A DNA stretch of 64,000 nt from Methanoculleus sp. UBA374 (GTDB lineage Archaea; Halobacteriota; Methanomicrobia; Methanomicrobiales; Methanoculleaceae), in contig DAYL01000032.1 in the NCBI GenBank assembly GCA_002508705.1, positions 135,740 to 199,739 of the forward strand. The letters run 5' to 3'. A model generated the notes under the pieces. The model had not been told where the DNA came from. It searched no databases and saw nothing but the letters and a program-made list of their open reading frames with translations. Positions 17,043 through 25,948 of this stretch are shown here, piece by piece. How positions within the stretch are numbered: position 1 is the stretch's first letter; every line of letters begins with the position of its first letter. A program made the position numbers and the translations under genes.

Positions 17043-19442
17043 TCAGTACTCTCGATCAAGCAATTCAGTATCGAGCAATTTCTGCAAACGCTCCTCCAGA
17101 CGACGGGCGATAGAATCCCAGGAGAACCCATCCTCTACAAGACTTCGGGCATTATTCCGAAGATGCTCACGGAGCCGGCTATCGGAGATCAATTCCTGAA
17201 TCTTCCCGGCCATCTGTTCAGGGGGACATACAATAGCATGCTCATAATTCGTTATGGGAATACCTCGCGCACCGATCGGTGTAGTTACAACAGGGATACC
17301 GGCACTCATGTAATCCAGCATCTTCAGGTTTGTACCGGAACCACCGAACATAGGATTGATGGCAATATCAGCCAGTTTATACAATTCACGCTTTTCATCC
17401 TCGTCCACTGTGCCGAACGCCAGTACATTCTTTGGCAACGTACCATACTCCTGATTGTAATAATCCTTTACACTGCCGATGATGAGGAAGAGGCAATTTT
17501 TACACTGAGTCAGGAGATCTTTGACAATAAACCGTAATGCTCTGAGATTAGGAGGGTGCCAGCTTCCAACAAACAATATTGTTGGAATTCCTGAAACTCC
17601 AACACCTTCTTTCAGCCGTTCTCTTTCTTCATCGCTACTTGCCCGGAACAGATGAGAATTAACCCCATTTGGCACAATGAAGATCTTATCGGGATCGGCG
17701 TCATATAACTTTACAAGAAGCTCCCTGTTCTCACTTGATATCGCAAAGATAACATCCGACGCCCCACAGGCAATCTTCTCAATTTCAAACACTTCCTCGA
17801 GATAATCGCCATTTTTGATATAATCTCTCTTTTGCTGATATTCAACATCAATCGCATCGTAGATAACTCTCTTCCCTTGCCCAAGAGGCTTATACAAAGA
17901 AAAGAGATATGGGTGGGCAAAAATAACGATATCGGACTGTTCCATCAACTCTTTTACAGCATCAACGTAATTGCACGATAATGCAACGTGATCGATCATC
18001 GCAACATCATAGAGATTGACCCCCGCCTTTCTCTCGGCTTTCCACTGTGCCCCGGCGTGTTCCGGGCTCTGAGGGAGGCAGATCTGCCGGAGCCCGTTTT
18101 TAAGCGTGAGGTCTTGATACGGTTTATTCGACTCGACAATGGAACAGATGGTTATATCATAGCGCGTTGCTAAACGCGAATACAGATTGTAGAGCCGGTG
18201 TTGACCGCCGCCCCTTGGAGGATAGCACGAATAAGTAGCCAGAACCAGGATCTTTTTCTTTTTCTGCTGCCAAACGCCGTCGTCACCAAGAAGCCGACGG
18301 GCAAAATTTTCCCAGGTAATATCCTGCACAGTCCTGTAGCCGTTTTCACCCATTCGCCTGGTCTCTTCGGGGTGTTCAATGCAGTAGTTTATCTTTTCAG
18401 CAATCTCCCGGGGATCAGGCTCCACCACAAATCCATTCTGCCCCTCTTGCACCAGTTCAAGTGGTCCACCGCTATCCGTTGTCGTAATCACAGGTTTCCT
18501 GCTTAGCATTGCCTCAAGCGTGATCAGACCATAGTCCTCAGCGCACGGAGTAAATACGACGGCCAACGCCCGCCCGTAGAGATCGAGGAGTTCGTGTTCA
18601 TGCACAAAACCGACAAATTCAATCCTCTTATCGTCTTTCGCAATTCTCCTTAACTTCAGTTCATCGGGTCCCGTGCCGGCAATCTTCAACTTGAGGTCAT
18701 GAGGAACGTATTTCATGGCGTTAATGATGAGATCTATCCGTTTCGGTTCGTCAAGGCGGCTCGCCGTAAAAAGATAATCACATCCAGTGTTAGTAAAGTA
18801 GTCCAACTTCGGTGGTGGATGGATGATATCGACGTTTACACCAACGGGGAAATAATCTTGCCGCTGGCGCACGGTCTCCGACATCGTGCAATACCGTTGA
18901 ATTCTCTCAGGGGAGAGTGCGAACCTATCGAAAAAATGAATTATATCTCGAATAAAAGGCCCGGGAAACTGGAACGTCTCCGGACTATAATGTGCCTCAT
19001 CTTCTTTCAGCAGCCGAAGGTTTTCGAAGACACCATTTACAGTATCCTGATGGAAGTGGTTCCCATGAATAACCTCAACGATCTCTTCAACCAGCCCGAC
19101 ACGCAGATGCCCGGGAGTCTCCCGGGGCAGGTTGCATAAGTGGTAGGTGTCGTATAGCCCTCGCAGGGGGTGAATCAGGTACACGACATGATTAACATGC
19201 TGAACCATCCAGGAAGGGTATTTGGTAGAGATGACCATGTCGAAATGCGAGAGATCGAGGGTGTAAAACGAGTAATACGACGCAATGAGGTTCCAGAAAT
19301 TATCTTCTCTTGTGGGGATTTTAACGAGTTCGCACTGGTGAGGGGTATACTCATGTATTGCATCCTGCATGCCCCAAAAGAGTTGTTCTGCTCCACCTAT
19401 GGTAAACGGCACGGGGCTTGGCGCAACAATCGCGATTTTCAT
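17043..19442 (-). CDS. Double glycosyltransferase: two GT4 domains in one chain
   Basis: 799 residues carrying two complete GT-B modules. The first (about 1-385) starts MKIAIVAPSPVPFTIGGAEQ and has CAEDYGLITLEAMLSRKPV. The second (about 395-790) starts KKILVLATYSCYPPRGGGQH and has LFVGSWHPPNLRAL and GTNLKMLDYMSAGIPV; it resembles the GT4 group with GG(S/T)G(T/N) donor loops. Such fusions often make two successive linkages of a repeat unit. The start overlaps the upstream methyltransferase by 4 bp. The middle of the gene is AT-rich compared with the exporter genes. Substrates unknown. Confidence 0.87.
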   Translation of the reverse strand: MKIAIVAPSPVPFTIGGAEQLFWGMQDAIHEYTPHQCELVKIPTREDNFWNLIASYYSFYTLDLSHFDMVISTKYPSWMVQHVNHVVYLIHPLRGLYDTYHLCNLPRETPGHLRVGLVEEIVEVIHGNHFHQDTVNGVFENLRLLKEDEAHYSPETFQFPGPFIRDIIHFFDRFALSPERIQRYCTMSETVRQRQDYFPVGVNVDIIHPPPKLDYFTNTGCDYLFTASRLDEPKRIDLIINAMKYVPHDLKLKIAGTGPDELKLRRIAKDDKRIEFVGFVHEHELLDLYGRALAVVFTPCAEDYGLITLEAMLSRKPVITTTDSGGPLELVQEGQNGFVVEPDPREIAEKINYCIEHPEETRRMGENGYRTVQDITWENFARRLLGDDGVWQQKKKKILVLATYSCYPPRGGGQHRLYNLYSRLATRYDITICSIVESNKPYQDLTLKNGLRQICLPQSPEHAGAQWKAERKAGVNLYDVAMIDHVALSCNYVDAVKELMEQSDIVIFAHPYLFSLYKPLGQGKRVIYDAIDVEYQQKRDYIKNGDYLEEVFEIEKIACGASDVIFAISSENRELLVKLYDADPDKIFIVPNGVNSHLFRASSDEERERLKEGVGVSGIPTILFVGSWHPPNLRALRFIVKDLLTQCKNCLFLIIGSVKDYYNQEYGTLPKNVLAFGTVDEDEKRELYKLADIAINPMFGGSGTNLKMLDYMSAGIPVVTTPIGARGIPITNYEHAIVCPPEQMAGKIQELISDSRLREHLRNNARSLVEDGFSWDSIARRLEERLQKLLDTELLDREY

Positions 19443-20299
19443 ATGCGTGTCCCTGCCAGAACAAACTTACAATAGACAGAAGGATCTATTTCTTCTAAAT
19501 TTTCAAGTACATATACCACAAATTCCATATTTCTATTTGGCGCGATAAGCCTCTTGAAAAGAGACTCCGGAGAATAAAACCTCCCATGCCGATTGCCCCA
19601 GCCTTTGGTGCAATATATAGTCGCATCGTCATCGAAGGATACGTTTCCCGGGATCGAATATCGAGGATCGGTTTGACAACAACATTTAGAGTAGATATAC
19701 AGCGGAGCAATGACAACTCTCCCACCTTTAACCAGTATTCGTTCCATTTCATTCATAAAGAGAACATCTGACTTGTTTTCAAAATGTTCTATACTGCATG
19801 TGGCAACGGCAGCGTTAAACGATTGATCTAGAACAGGAAGGTCTGAAGCATTACTGCCAATCTTATCCCCATGAATCCCCGGCTTATACATAATATCCTG
19901 GGAGTAAGCGACACAACCGGTAAGAGAACTAAAAATATCCTTGACGGGAGAATGTTCACTTGCAATATCTATGAATTTGTCATCATGCCTAAGATCTAGA
20001 AAACTGTAGCATAGGAAATGTTCCACCGTTTTTTCGTAGAAGTTATCTTTATAGTAGTCTGGATATTTGTTTTTATATCCTGCCTTAGATATAAACTCAA
20101 AATACCCCTTTTTATCAACTTTAAAATGTCTTACTGAAACCCCAATAGAAGATAGAGTATCAATAATTTCTGCTACACATTCGCTATTGGTATTATTGAT
20201 GGCTCCTATCACTACCGGGTTTTTTACCCGCTCCTTCAATAACTCCACACCTTCTTCAAAACCTATGCCCTCACACTTTAATTGATACTCATATGCCAT
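19439..20299 (-). CDS. Methyltransferase-like protein of the polysaccharide operon
   Basis: 286 residues. The first about 120 residues (with VVIGAINNTNSECVAEII and DIASEHSPVKDI) do not match a family I recognise. From about 150 the pattern of a Methyltransf_11 domain appears: DLPVLDQSFNAAVATCSIEH (motifs II-III), then MERILVKGGRVVIAPLYIY. A typical glycine-rich motif I is weak (IASEHSP...), so activity is less certain than for the other methyltransferases here. It is clearly AT-richer than the gene upstream, suggesting separate ancestry. Coupled by a 4-bp overlap to the double glycosyltransferase. Confidence 0.65.
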   Translation of the reverse strand: MAYEYQLKCEGIGFEEGVELLKERVKNPVVIGAINNTNSECVAEIIDTLSSIGVSVRHFKVDKKGYFEFISKAGYKNKYPDYYKDNFYEKTVEHFLCYSFLDLRHDDKFIDIASEHSPVKDIFSSLTGCVAYSQDIMYKPGIHGDKIGSNASDLPVLDQSFNAAVATCSIEHFENKSDVLFMNEMERILVKGGRVVIAPLYIYSKCCCQTDPRYSIPGNVSFDDDATIYCTKGWGNRHGRFYSPESLFKRLIAPNRNMEFVVYVLENLEEIDPSVYCKFVLAGTRI

Positions 20300-20318
20300 A
20301 GCCCCACCACAACCAAGA

Positions 20319-21632
20319 TTACTTCTTCCCGATCACCGCATAGTCCTGCGCCCCGTATAGCGTACCATTCAGCAGGTCTACATTCATATTGTAGATCTCA
20401 GCCCGCTGTTTCTCCGCTTCGCCCATCCCTTCATCCACCGGCAACCTCCGCAGTCTCACTTCATCCGGCACCGGTGAAGAGAACTGAGCCTCGATCTCCC
20501 TGAAACCCGCAGCCCCGAACAGGAACTTCAGCGTCGCCGGATGGACCGGCCGAACATGGGTCATGTCGATGTAGAAGTTTGCAAGTGAGACAAACGAGAG
20601 CGGGTTCACCGTCTCCGCGACGAGATAATAGCCGAACTTCATCTTCCGGTGACAGAGCTCAAGCAGCCGGACAAGATAGGCAGGCTCGAGGTGCTCGACG
20701 ACCTGGTCGATGAAAACCCCGTCGAGGCTCGAATCGTCGAGGTGCTCAAGGTACGAGACCGCATCGTTCAACTCGACCTCCAGACCCCGGGAGCGGCAGA
20801 ACTCCGCCATCGTCTCGTCGAGGTCCACACCGCGGGCGTTGACGCCCGCATCGCGCATCAACTCCAGGAACTCCCCCCGGCCGCAGCCAATGTCGAGCAC
20901 ATTGCTGCAGCCTTCGAAGTAATGGACGAACGCCCGCTGCCGCTCCCTGATATCCTCCCGGGAGCCACGGAAGTGGTCCTCAAAGGCGAAGTAGTTCACC
21001 CCGGCATCGGTGGAGGGAGAGCCCGGAGATTCAACAGCCCCGGGTGCACTCCGGAGCGCTCTCTCCTCAAGAACCTTCGCCAGCCAGGTCCGGTTCTCGA
21101 TATCGGTGTCCATGGCAAGGATCGCGGCCTGCACCTGCTCCCTGATTTCCCGGGTGATCTCGGCCTTCATCTCTGCGGCCAATGCCGCAACCTCAGACCG
21201 GACCTGCTCCCCAACCTCAGACAGGATCTCCTCCCGGAGGCTCTCGATCCCGGATACCTGCCGGGTCACGCCTTCGAGCACCCGACCAGTGGCCCGGTTG
21301 AACTCAGCCTGCTTCCAGATCACCGGGTCGACGTAGCGGCGCACCTCCCCGTGGATGAGTTCCCGACCCTTCACCAGGACCTTCCCGGCGACGGGCCGGT
21401 GTGAACTGATGAAGTAACTGTTGTTCTGGATGTTCCAGTTGCCGGAGAGGTAGGCAAGGTCCCGGGCGATCCCGGAGTCACCACCGGCCGGAGCCCGCGG
21501 AACTCCGGCGGGGTCCGGGTCCGCCGGGTAGACCCCCGCCGCCTTCCGCCGCCGGATGTTCTCCCGGATCTTCTGCATGATTTCTTCGACGTTGATCTCG
21601 TCGTCTTTGATCTCAAACGGAGTGCCACTCAT
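20319..21632 (-). CDS. Coiled-coil methyltransferase (possible glycan chain-capping enzyme)
   Basis: 437 residues. An N-terminal region (DEINVEEIMQKIRENIRRRK) is followed by an amphipathic heptad-rich stretch at about 125-185 (GIESLREEILSEVGEQV and AALAAEMKAEITREIREQV). Then comes a SAM methyltransferase domain with NVLDIGCGRGEFLELM, ARGVDLDETMAEFCRSRG and DGVFIDQVVEHLEP. In bacterial ABC-dependent O-antigens a methyltransferase with a long coiled coil (WbdD) caps the chain and sets its length. The neighbouring Wzt with a sugar-binding tail makes an analogous role plausible here, but that is inference. ATG 21632 was chosen, 10 bp after wzt; a longer frame runs into wzt. Confidence 0.8.
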   Translation of the reverse strand: MSGTPFEIKDDEINVEEIMQKIRENIRRRKAAGVYPADPDPAGVPRAPAGGDSGIARDLAYLSGNWNIQNNSYFISSHRPVAGKVLVKGRELIHGEVRRYVDPVIWKQAEFNRATGRVLEGVTRQVSGIESLREEILSEVGEQVRSEVAALAAEMKAEITREIREQVQAAILAMDTDIENRTWLAKVLEERALRSAPGAVESPGSPSTDAGVNYFAFEDHFRGSREDIRERQRAFVHYFEGCSNVLDIGCGRGEFLELMRDAGVNARGVDLDETMAEFCRSRGLEVELNDAVSYLEHLDDSSLDGVFIDQVVEHLEPAYLVRLLELCHRKMKFGYYLVAETVNPLSFVSLANFYIDMTHVRPVHPATLKFLFGAAGFREIEAQFSSPVPDEVRLRRLPVDEGMGEAEKQRAEIYNMNVDLLNGTLYGAQDYAVIGKK

Positions 21633-21642
21633 AATACCTTCC

Positions 21643-22821
21643 TCACCGCCGCCATATACAGGGAATATCGAAGAGCCCGGCATCTCTCCCTGTGGGGATA
21701 ACGTCGAACGAATACGCTTTATCCTGCCAGTCGTAACGCTCCCCGCTGTGGGTGTGAACCGCAACCGTCAGCAGGAAACGCCCGGCGAGCATCGGAATAC
21801 GGTCTATCCGGAGATCGATATGTCCTTCACCGGAGATATACCCGATCGAAACGTCTTTCAACTCGGTATTCGTCCCGTAAAGGTGCTCCCCGCGTTCGGA
21901 GTAGAGAGCGATCCCGAAGACCGGGCCGGCGATCCGCTCCCGTGCCGAGTAGAAGATCCGAACAGTCATCGGGTCGAAGGCGTTAAACCGGGTGCTTTCT
22001 GCGCCGAACTTGTTGAAGAACGTCACCCCCGTGATCTCCACTTTCATGTTCCCCCGGGATGCCGCTTCGGCAGCAGGGGCCACCGGCTCCTCCGCCATCT
22101 TCCCGTAGACATAGCGGTCGATCACCACGTCCGTCTCGTCGAGGGCCACCTGCTCTCCGTGATTCAAGAGGAGCGTCCGGTCGCAGAACCGCCGGACTGA
22201 ACCGAGGTCGTGGGAGACAAAGACGATCGTGACGCCCTCGTTGCGGTACCGGTTCAGCACATCCATGCATTTCTGCTGGAACTCCATGTCGCCGACGGCG
22301 AGCACCTCGTCCATCAGCAGAATCTCGGGGTCGGTCTGGATCGCAGTCGAGAACGCGAGCCGCACCTGCATGCCGGAAGAGAAGTTCTTCAGTTTCGCGT
22401 CACGGAATGTTTCAAGCCCGGCAAAGGCCAGGATCTCGTCGACTTTATCGTTGATCTCCCGCTTCGAGAGGCCCATGATCGTAGCGTAGGTCCGGATGTT
22501 TTCGACGGCCGTGAAGTCCGGGTTAAACCCGACACCGAGTTCGAGGAACGGCGTGAGCCGTCGGTTGACGGAGACTGTCCCCGACGTCGGCCGCATGATC
22601 CCGGCGAGGATCTTTAAGAGCGTGCTCTTCCCGCTCCCGTTCTCCCCGATGATCCCGAGCATCTCCCCTTCTTCGACCGAGAACGTCACGTCCCGCAGGG
22701 CGGGGAAGGTTTCGTAGTCCGTCGGCCTGAGAAGACCGGTCAGGGCCTCGAAGACCGTCGTCCGCTTCTCGTGGGGGATGCGGAAGACCTTCCCTACATG
22801 CTCGACGTCGATGACGCTCAT
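21643..22821 (-). CDS. wzt: Polysaccharide ABC exporter ATPase with C-terminal sugar-binding domain
   Basis: 392 residues. The ABC domain has Walker A GENGSGKST (59-67), the signature FSSGMQVRLAFS, Walker B ILLMDEVLAVGD and the switch VSHD. The exporter-specific insert ELGVGFNPDFTAVENI is of the TagH/Wzt type. After about residue 250 comes an Ig-like Wzt_C domain (VEITGVTFFNKFGAE to SFDVIPT), which in E. coli O9a recognises the capped chain end. It pairs with the permease immediately upstream, whose stop abuts this start. It should power export of a complete lipid-linked polysaccharide. Confidence 0.92.
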   Translation of the reverse strand: MSVIDVEHVGKVFRIPHEKRTTVFEALTGLLRPTDYETFPALRDVTFSVEEGEMLGIIGENGSGKSTLLKILAGIMRPTSGTVSVNRRLTPFLELGVGFNPDFTAVENIRTYATIMGLSKREINDKVDEILAFAGLETFRDAKLKNFSSGMQVRLAFSTAIQTDPEILLMDEVLAVGDMEFQQKCMDVLNRYRNEGVTIVFVSHDLGSVRRFCDRTLLLNHGEQVALDETDVVIDRYVYGKMAEEPVAPAAEAASRGNMKVEITGVTFFNKFGAESTRFNAFDPMTVRIFYSARERIAGPVFGIALYSERGEHLYGTNTELKDVSIGYISGEGHIDLRIDRIPMLAGRFLLTVAVHTHSGERYDWQDKAYSFDVIPTGRDAGLFDIPCIWRR

Positions 22822-23601
22822 TTACATCTCCTCCGCAAAACGGGGTTCGTAGTGGGCAAAGACGGCGTATCCGATCAGGAGGATGAGCACGGCCGCAACC
22901 CCCGCGTAGAGGAGCGACCCGGCTGCCGCAGGGGTGGAATAGATGATCGTGTCGCGTGCCGCCATGATGATGTGGGCCATGGGGTTAAGAAGGAAGATCC
23001 GTTGCAGTTCCTTGCCGAAGATTGTTACCGGGTAGAGGATCGGGGTCGCAAAGAACCCGGCCTGGAGGACGACCGCCCAGATGAACTGGACGTCGCGGTA
23101 AAAGACGTTCAGCGCGGCAAGGGCAAGAGAGAGCCCCAGGGCTACCAGGAAGAGGAGCACCAGGACCAGCGGCACGTAGATGAGGTTTGCCGAGAGAGGC
23201 ACCCGAAAGGCCGCCATGAAGGCGACAAAGACCAGGGACTCAAAGATGCTCATCAGGAGCGCCGTGATGCAGGACGAGATCGCGAGGATATCGCGCGGGA
23301 AGTAGATCTTCTGCACCATACTTGGTTTTCCGAGAATTGCATTCAGCCCCATGGACGTCGCCCGGGAGAGGAAATTCCAGAGGATGATGCCGAGCAGCAG
23401 GAAGAGCTGGTAATACTCCACCTGGACGCGCATCAAGTTCGAGAAGACCACATAGAGGACCACGAGCATCAGGAGCGGCTCAAGAAGGGACCAGAAATAC
23501 CCCAGGACCGAGTTTTTGTAGCGCTGCTTGAAATCTCCCCAGGCAAGAGTCCAGATGAGGTTCCGGTAATCATAGAGAGTCCGCAGATGTTCAAACGCCA
23601 T
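22822..23601 (-). CDS. wzm: Polysaccharide ABC exporter permease
   Basis: 259 residues of the ABC2_membrane/Wzm-TagG type. It has an N-terminal amphipathic start (YDYRNLIWTLAWGDFKQRYK, then NSVLGYFWSLLEPL, the family signature) and six hydrophobic segments. It forms the membrane channel with the ATPase encoded next. It overlaps the upstream glycosyltransferase by 11 bp, so the operon is tightly packed. The GC-rich composition matches the host, unlike the downstream glycosyltransferases. Confidence 0.92.
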   Translation of the reverse strand: MAFEHLRTLYDYRNLIWTLAWGDFKQRYKNSVLGYFWSLLEPLLMLVVLYVVFSNLMRVQVEYYQLFLLLGIILWNFLSRATSMGLNAILGKPSMVQKIYFPRDILAISSCITALLMSIFESLVFVAFMAAFRVPLSANLIYVPLVLVLLFLVALGLSLALAALNVFYRDVQFIWAVVLQAGFFATPILYPVTIFGKELQRIFLLNPMAHIIMAARDTIIYSTPAAAGSLLYAGVAAVLILLIGYAVFAHYEPRFAEEM

Positions 23602-24661
23602 CGTTCACCACACGCCGGATCCGCTCCGCGAAGACGGAACCATCAAACACGCTCGCCCGCGCCAGGCAGTTCTCCCGGTAACGCTCCGGGTCGGCCGAGA
23701 CCGCACGGACCGCCGATGCAATCCTTCCGGGGTCGGCATCGACGAGCACCCCCGTATCCGCCGTCACCGTCTCGCGGAATCCCCCTTCGTCCACCGCGAC
23801 CACCGGCTTGCCGGCAGCCATCGCCTCCACCGGCGTCAGACCGAAGTCCTCGTCCAGGGCCGTGCAGATGTGGCCCCTGCACCGGGCGTAGAGGTCGATC
23901 AGTTCCTCTTCGGAGACCTCACCCCGGATTTCGACGTTCTCCGGAAGGTCTTTCATAAGTCGGGCTGCATACCGGCCCGCATGGTCCCCGGCGGCATACC
24001 CGCCGACGATGACCAGACGCTCGTCCGGCATCGACCGGAAGGCTTCGATCTGCAGCTCGATCCTTTTTTCCGGATAAAGGCGGTTCACCGAGAGCCAGAA
24101 GTCGCCGTAACCTTCGCAGCGGTACCGGGAGACGTCGACGGGAGGATAGACGACCTCCGCATCGCGGCCGTAGCAGGTGCGGATTCTCTGCCGAACGTTC
24201 TCCGAGATCGTCACGATGGTATCCACCCGGCCCACGGAACGCCGGTCCGATCTCCGGGAGAGCGCCACCCATGCCCTGAACGCCTGCCGGGAGACAAAGC
24301 CCTGCCGCGACAGAAACGTCCCGTAGAGGTCGTAAAACGCCCTCACCGGCGTATAGCAGTACCAGAGGTTCGGGTGGTGGTGCCGGGCGGCATGGTGGCT
24401 CCAGTTCCCGGTGAAGATGAAGAAGTCGTAGTCGTCGGAGAAATCCCCTGCGGCGAACCTCCGGGCGGCGGAGATCTGCTTGAACGGGGGGAGTTTGACC
24501 GTACTTCCGAGACTCGTGACCCGGACGCCGTTGTCCAGTTTCGCGGCCGCATCCGTGTCGGTCGTAATGACGTCGGCGTTCAGGACCTTCGCGAGGGCGA
24601 GGACGACCCGTTCGCCGCCCCCGATCGCCCCGAAATAGTCATGGAAGATCGCGACTCTCAT
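23591..24661 (-). CDS. GT4-family glycosyltransferase
   Basis: 356 residues: MRVAIFHDYFGAIGGGERVV (N-terminal GT-B loop), WYCYTPVRAFYDLYGTF, NRLYPEKRIELQIEAF and the EX7E donor motif in DEDFGLTPVEAMAAGKPVV. It resembles the mannosyltransferases WbaZ/WbdB, which also carry the HYCHSPxRxxxD-type segment. Given Gmd next door, a GDP-mannose or GDP-deoxyhexose donor is reasonable but not proven. Overlaps gmd by 4 bp and wzm by 11 bp. Confidence 0.88.
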   Translation of the reverse strand: MRVAIFHDYFGAIGGGERVVLALAKVLNADVITTDTDAAAKLDNGVRVTSLGSTVKLPPFKQISAARRFAAGDFSDDYDFFIFTGNWSHHAARHHHPNLWYCYTPVRAFYDLYGTFLSRQGFVSRQAFRAWVALSRRSDRRSVGRVDTIVTISENVRQRIRTCYGRDAEVVYPPVDVSRYRCEGYGDFWLSVNRLYPEKRIELQIEAFRSMPDERLVIVGGYAAGDHAGRYAARLMKDLPENVEIRGEVSEEELIDLYARCRGHICTALDEDFGLTPVEAMAAGKPVVAVDEGGFRETVTADTGVLVDADPGRIASAVRAVSADPERYRENCLARASVFDGSVFAERIRRVVNDGV

Positions 24662-25887
24662 ACCCGCTTCTTCTCGTCCATGTAGAAATTGAGCTGGTCC
24701 CGGATGATGTCCTCAACGCTGTAGGTGGTCGAAAACCCGAGATGCCGGATCTTCGTCGTATCGGAGAAGAGGATCGGGACCTCGGCAGGCCGGAACCGCT
24801 CCGGGTCGAAGAGCACCGAGATCTTCTTCTCGCCCGATTTAACGATGATGCCCTGGTCGCCGGCGGTAAACTCAATCTCTCCTTCGAGCAGCATCCGGTC
24901 GACTTTCGTCTTCTCGAACGGCACGCCGAAGATGGCCGACGCGTCCTTCTCGGTCGGCGCTTCGACGACCTTACCGTTTTTGACGCTCTCGATCCGGTCG
25001 ACCGGCATCCCGGCGTTCTCAAGGGAGAGGAGGATGTAAGAGAGGACGGAGGTCGTCCGCATCGAGCCCTGGTTGTAGACGTCGCCGGGGTGACCCGCAT
25101 CGGCGATCAGGCAGTAGCCGTGGATGGTGTCCATGACGTGCGACCAGTCGCGGAAGGCGTTGACGTTTCCGATGGTGATGTGGTCGAGATCCCCCGCCGC
25201 ATACTTCGCCACCTGGTTCGTCACGACCGAGGTGACGAACATACTCCCGCGCCCGGCCCCCTCGTGGTTGAAGGCCCGGGAGACGATAGCCTTCGTGCCG
25301 TAGGTGTAGAAGTAGTTCCTCATCAGGTGGTCGCCGTAGACTTTGCTCACGGCGTACGGCGACATGGGGCGGAGGGGGTTCGTCTCCTTGATCGGCACTT
25401 CGGGGATCGAGGTCGGTGCGGGATAGATCGTCCCGTACTTCGCCCGCAACCGCTCGTACTGCTCCTCGGAACTGAAGACCAGCCCGTATTCCTCGGACGA
25501 CCCGGCAAAGATGATCGTCGGGTCGCAGTCCTTCCGGCGCACCGCCTCAAGGAGGTTGTTCGTGCCGATGGAGTTGATCTGGGCGGTCTCGATGGGGTGT
25601 GAAAACGAGCGGGGAACGAAGGATTGAGCAGCAAGGTGGAAGATAGTATCCGGTCGGGCGACGTCGAGCGCCGTGGCAAGCCCGGAGATATCCTCCAGAT
25701 TTCCCTCAAGGAAAGTGATGCCGCTTTCGATCTTCTTCAAGGCGATGTTCTGAGGGATGGCACCGTCCGCCCGCCGCCGGACAAGTCCATAGATGTGCGC
25801 ACCCTCGTCGATCAGGTATCGGGCCAGGTACGACCCGACGAACCCGCTTATCCCGGTGATTAAAACGCTCCGATCTTTCCATGACAT
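24658..25887 (-). CDS. GDP-mannose 4,6-dehydratase-like SDR enzyme
   Basis: 409 residues of the extended SDR family: TGISGFVGSYLARYL (NAD(P)-binding glycine motif at 11-18), AGSSEEYG (catalytic Ser/Thr region) and SPYAVSKVYGDH (YxxxK). This pattern fits GDP-mannose 4,6-dehydratase. The chain is longer than usual Gmd (about 340-370), with an insert near residues 165-185 (YERLRAKYGTIYPAPTS) and a long tail. An NDP-hexose 4,6-dehydratase or epimerase with another substrate is possible. The product would feed the deoxyhexose glycosyltransferases of the operon; no reductase (Rmd) is visible in the window. Confidence 0.8.
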   Translation of the reverse strand: MSWKDRSVLITGISGFVGSYLARYLIDEGAHIYGLVRRRADGAIPQNIALKKIESGITFLEGNLEDISGLATALDVARPDTIFHLAAQSFVPRSFSHPIETAQINSIGTNNLLEAVRRKDCDPTIIFAGSSEEYGLVFSSEEQYERLRAKYGTIYPAPTSIPEVPIKETNPLRPMSPYAVSKVYGDHLMRNYFYTYGTKAIVSRAFNHEGAGRGSMFVTSVVTNQVAKYAAGDLDHITIGNVNAFRDWSHVMDTIHGYCLIADAGHPGDVYNQGSMRTTSVLSYILLSLENAGMPVDRIESVKNGKVVEAPTEKDASAIFGVPFEKTKVDRMLLEGEIEFTAGDQGIIVKSGEKKISVLFDPERFRPAEVPILFSDTTKIRHLGFSTTYSVEDIIRDQLNFYMDEKKRV

Positions 25888-25948
25888 GCAATCTGTTCCC
25901 CGTAGAGGTCTTGAAAATCAAAAGGCGTAAACCTGATGTCAGGGTTGG

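Noticed and set aside
22771-23958. 395-codon plus-strand frame opposite the ABC exporter
   Set aside because: Antisense to wzm and the adjacent glycosyltransferase. Charged random composition.
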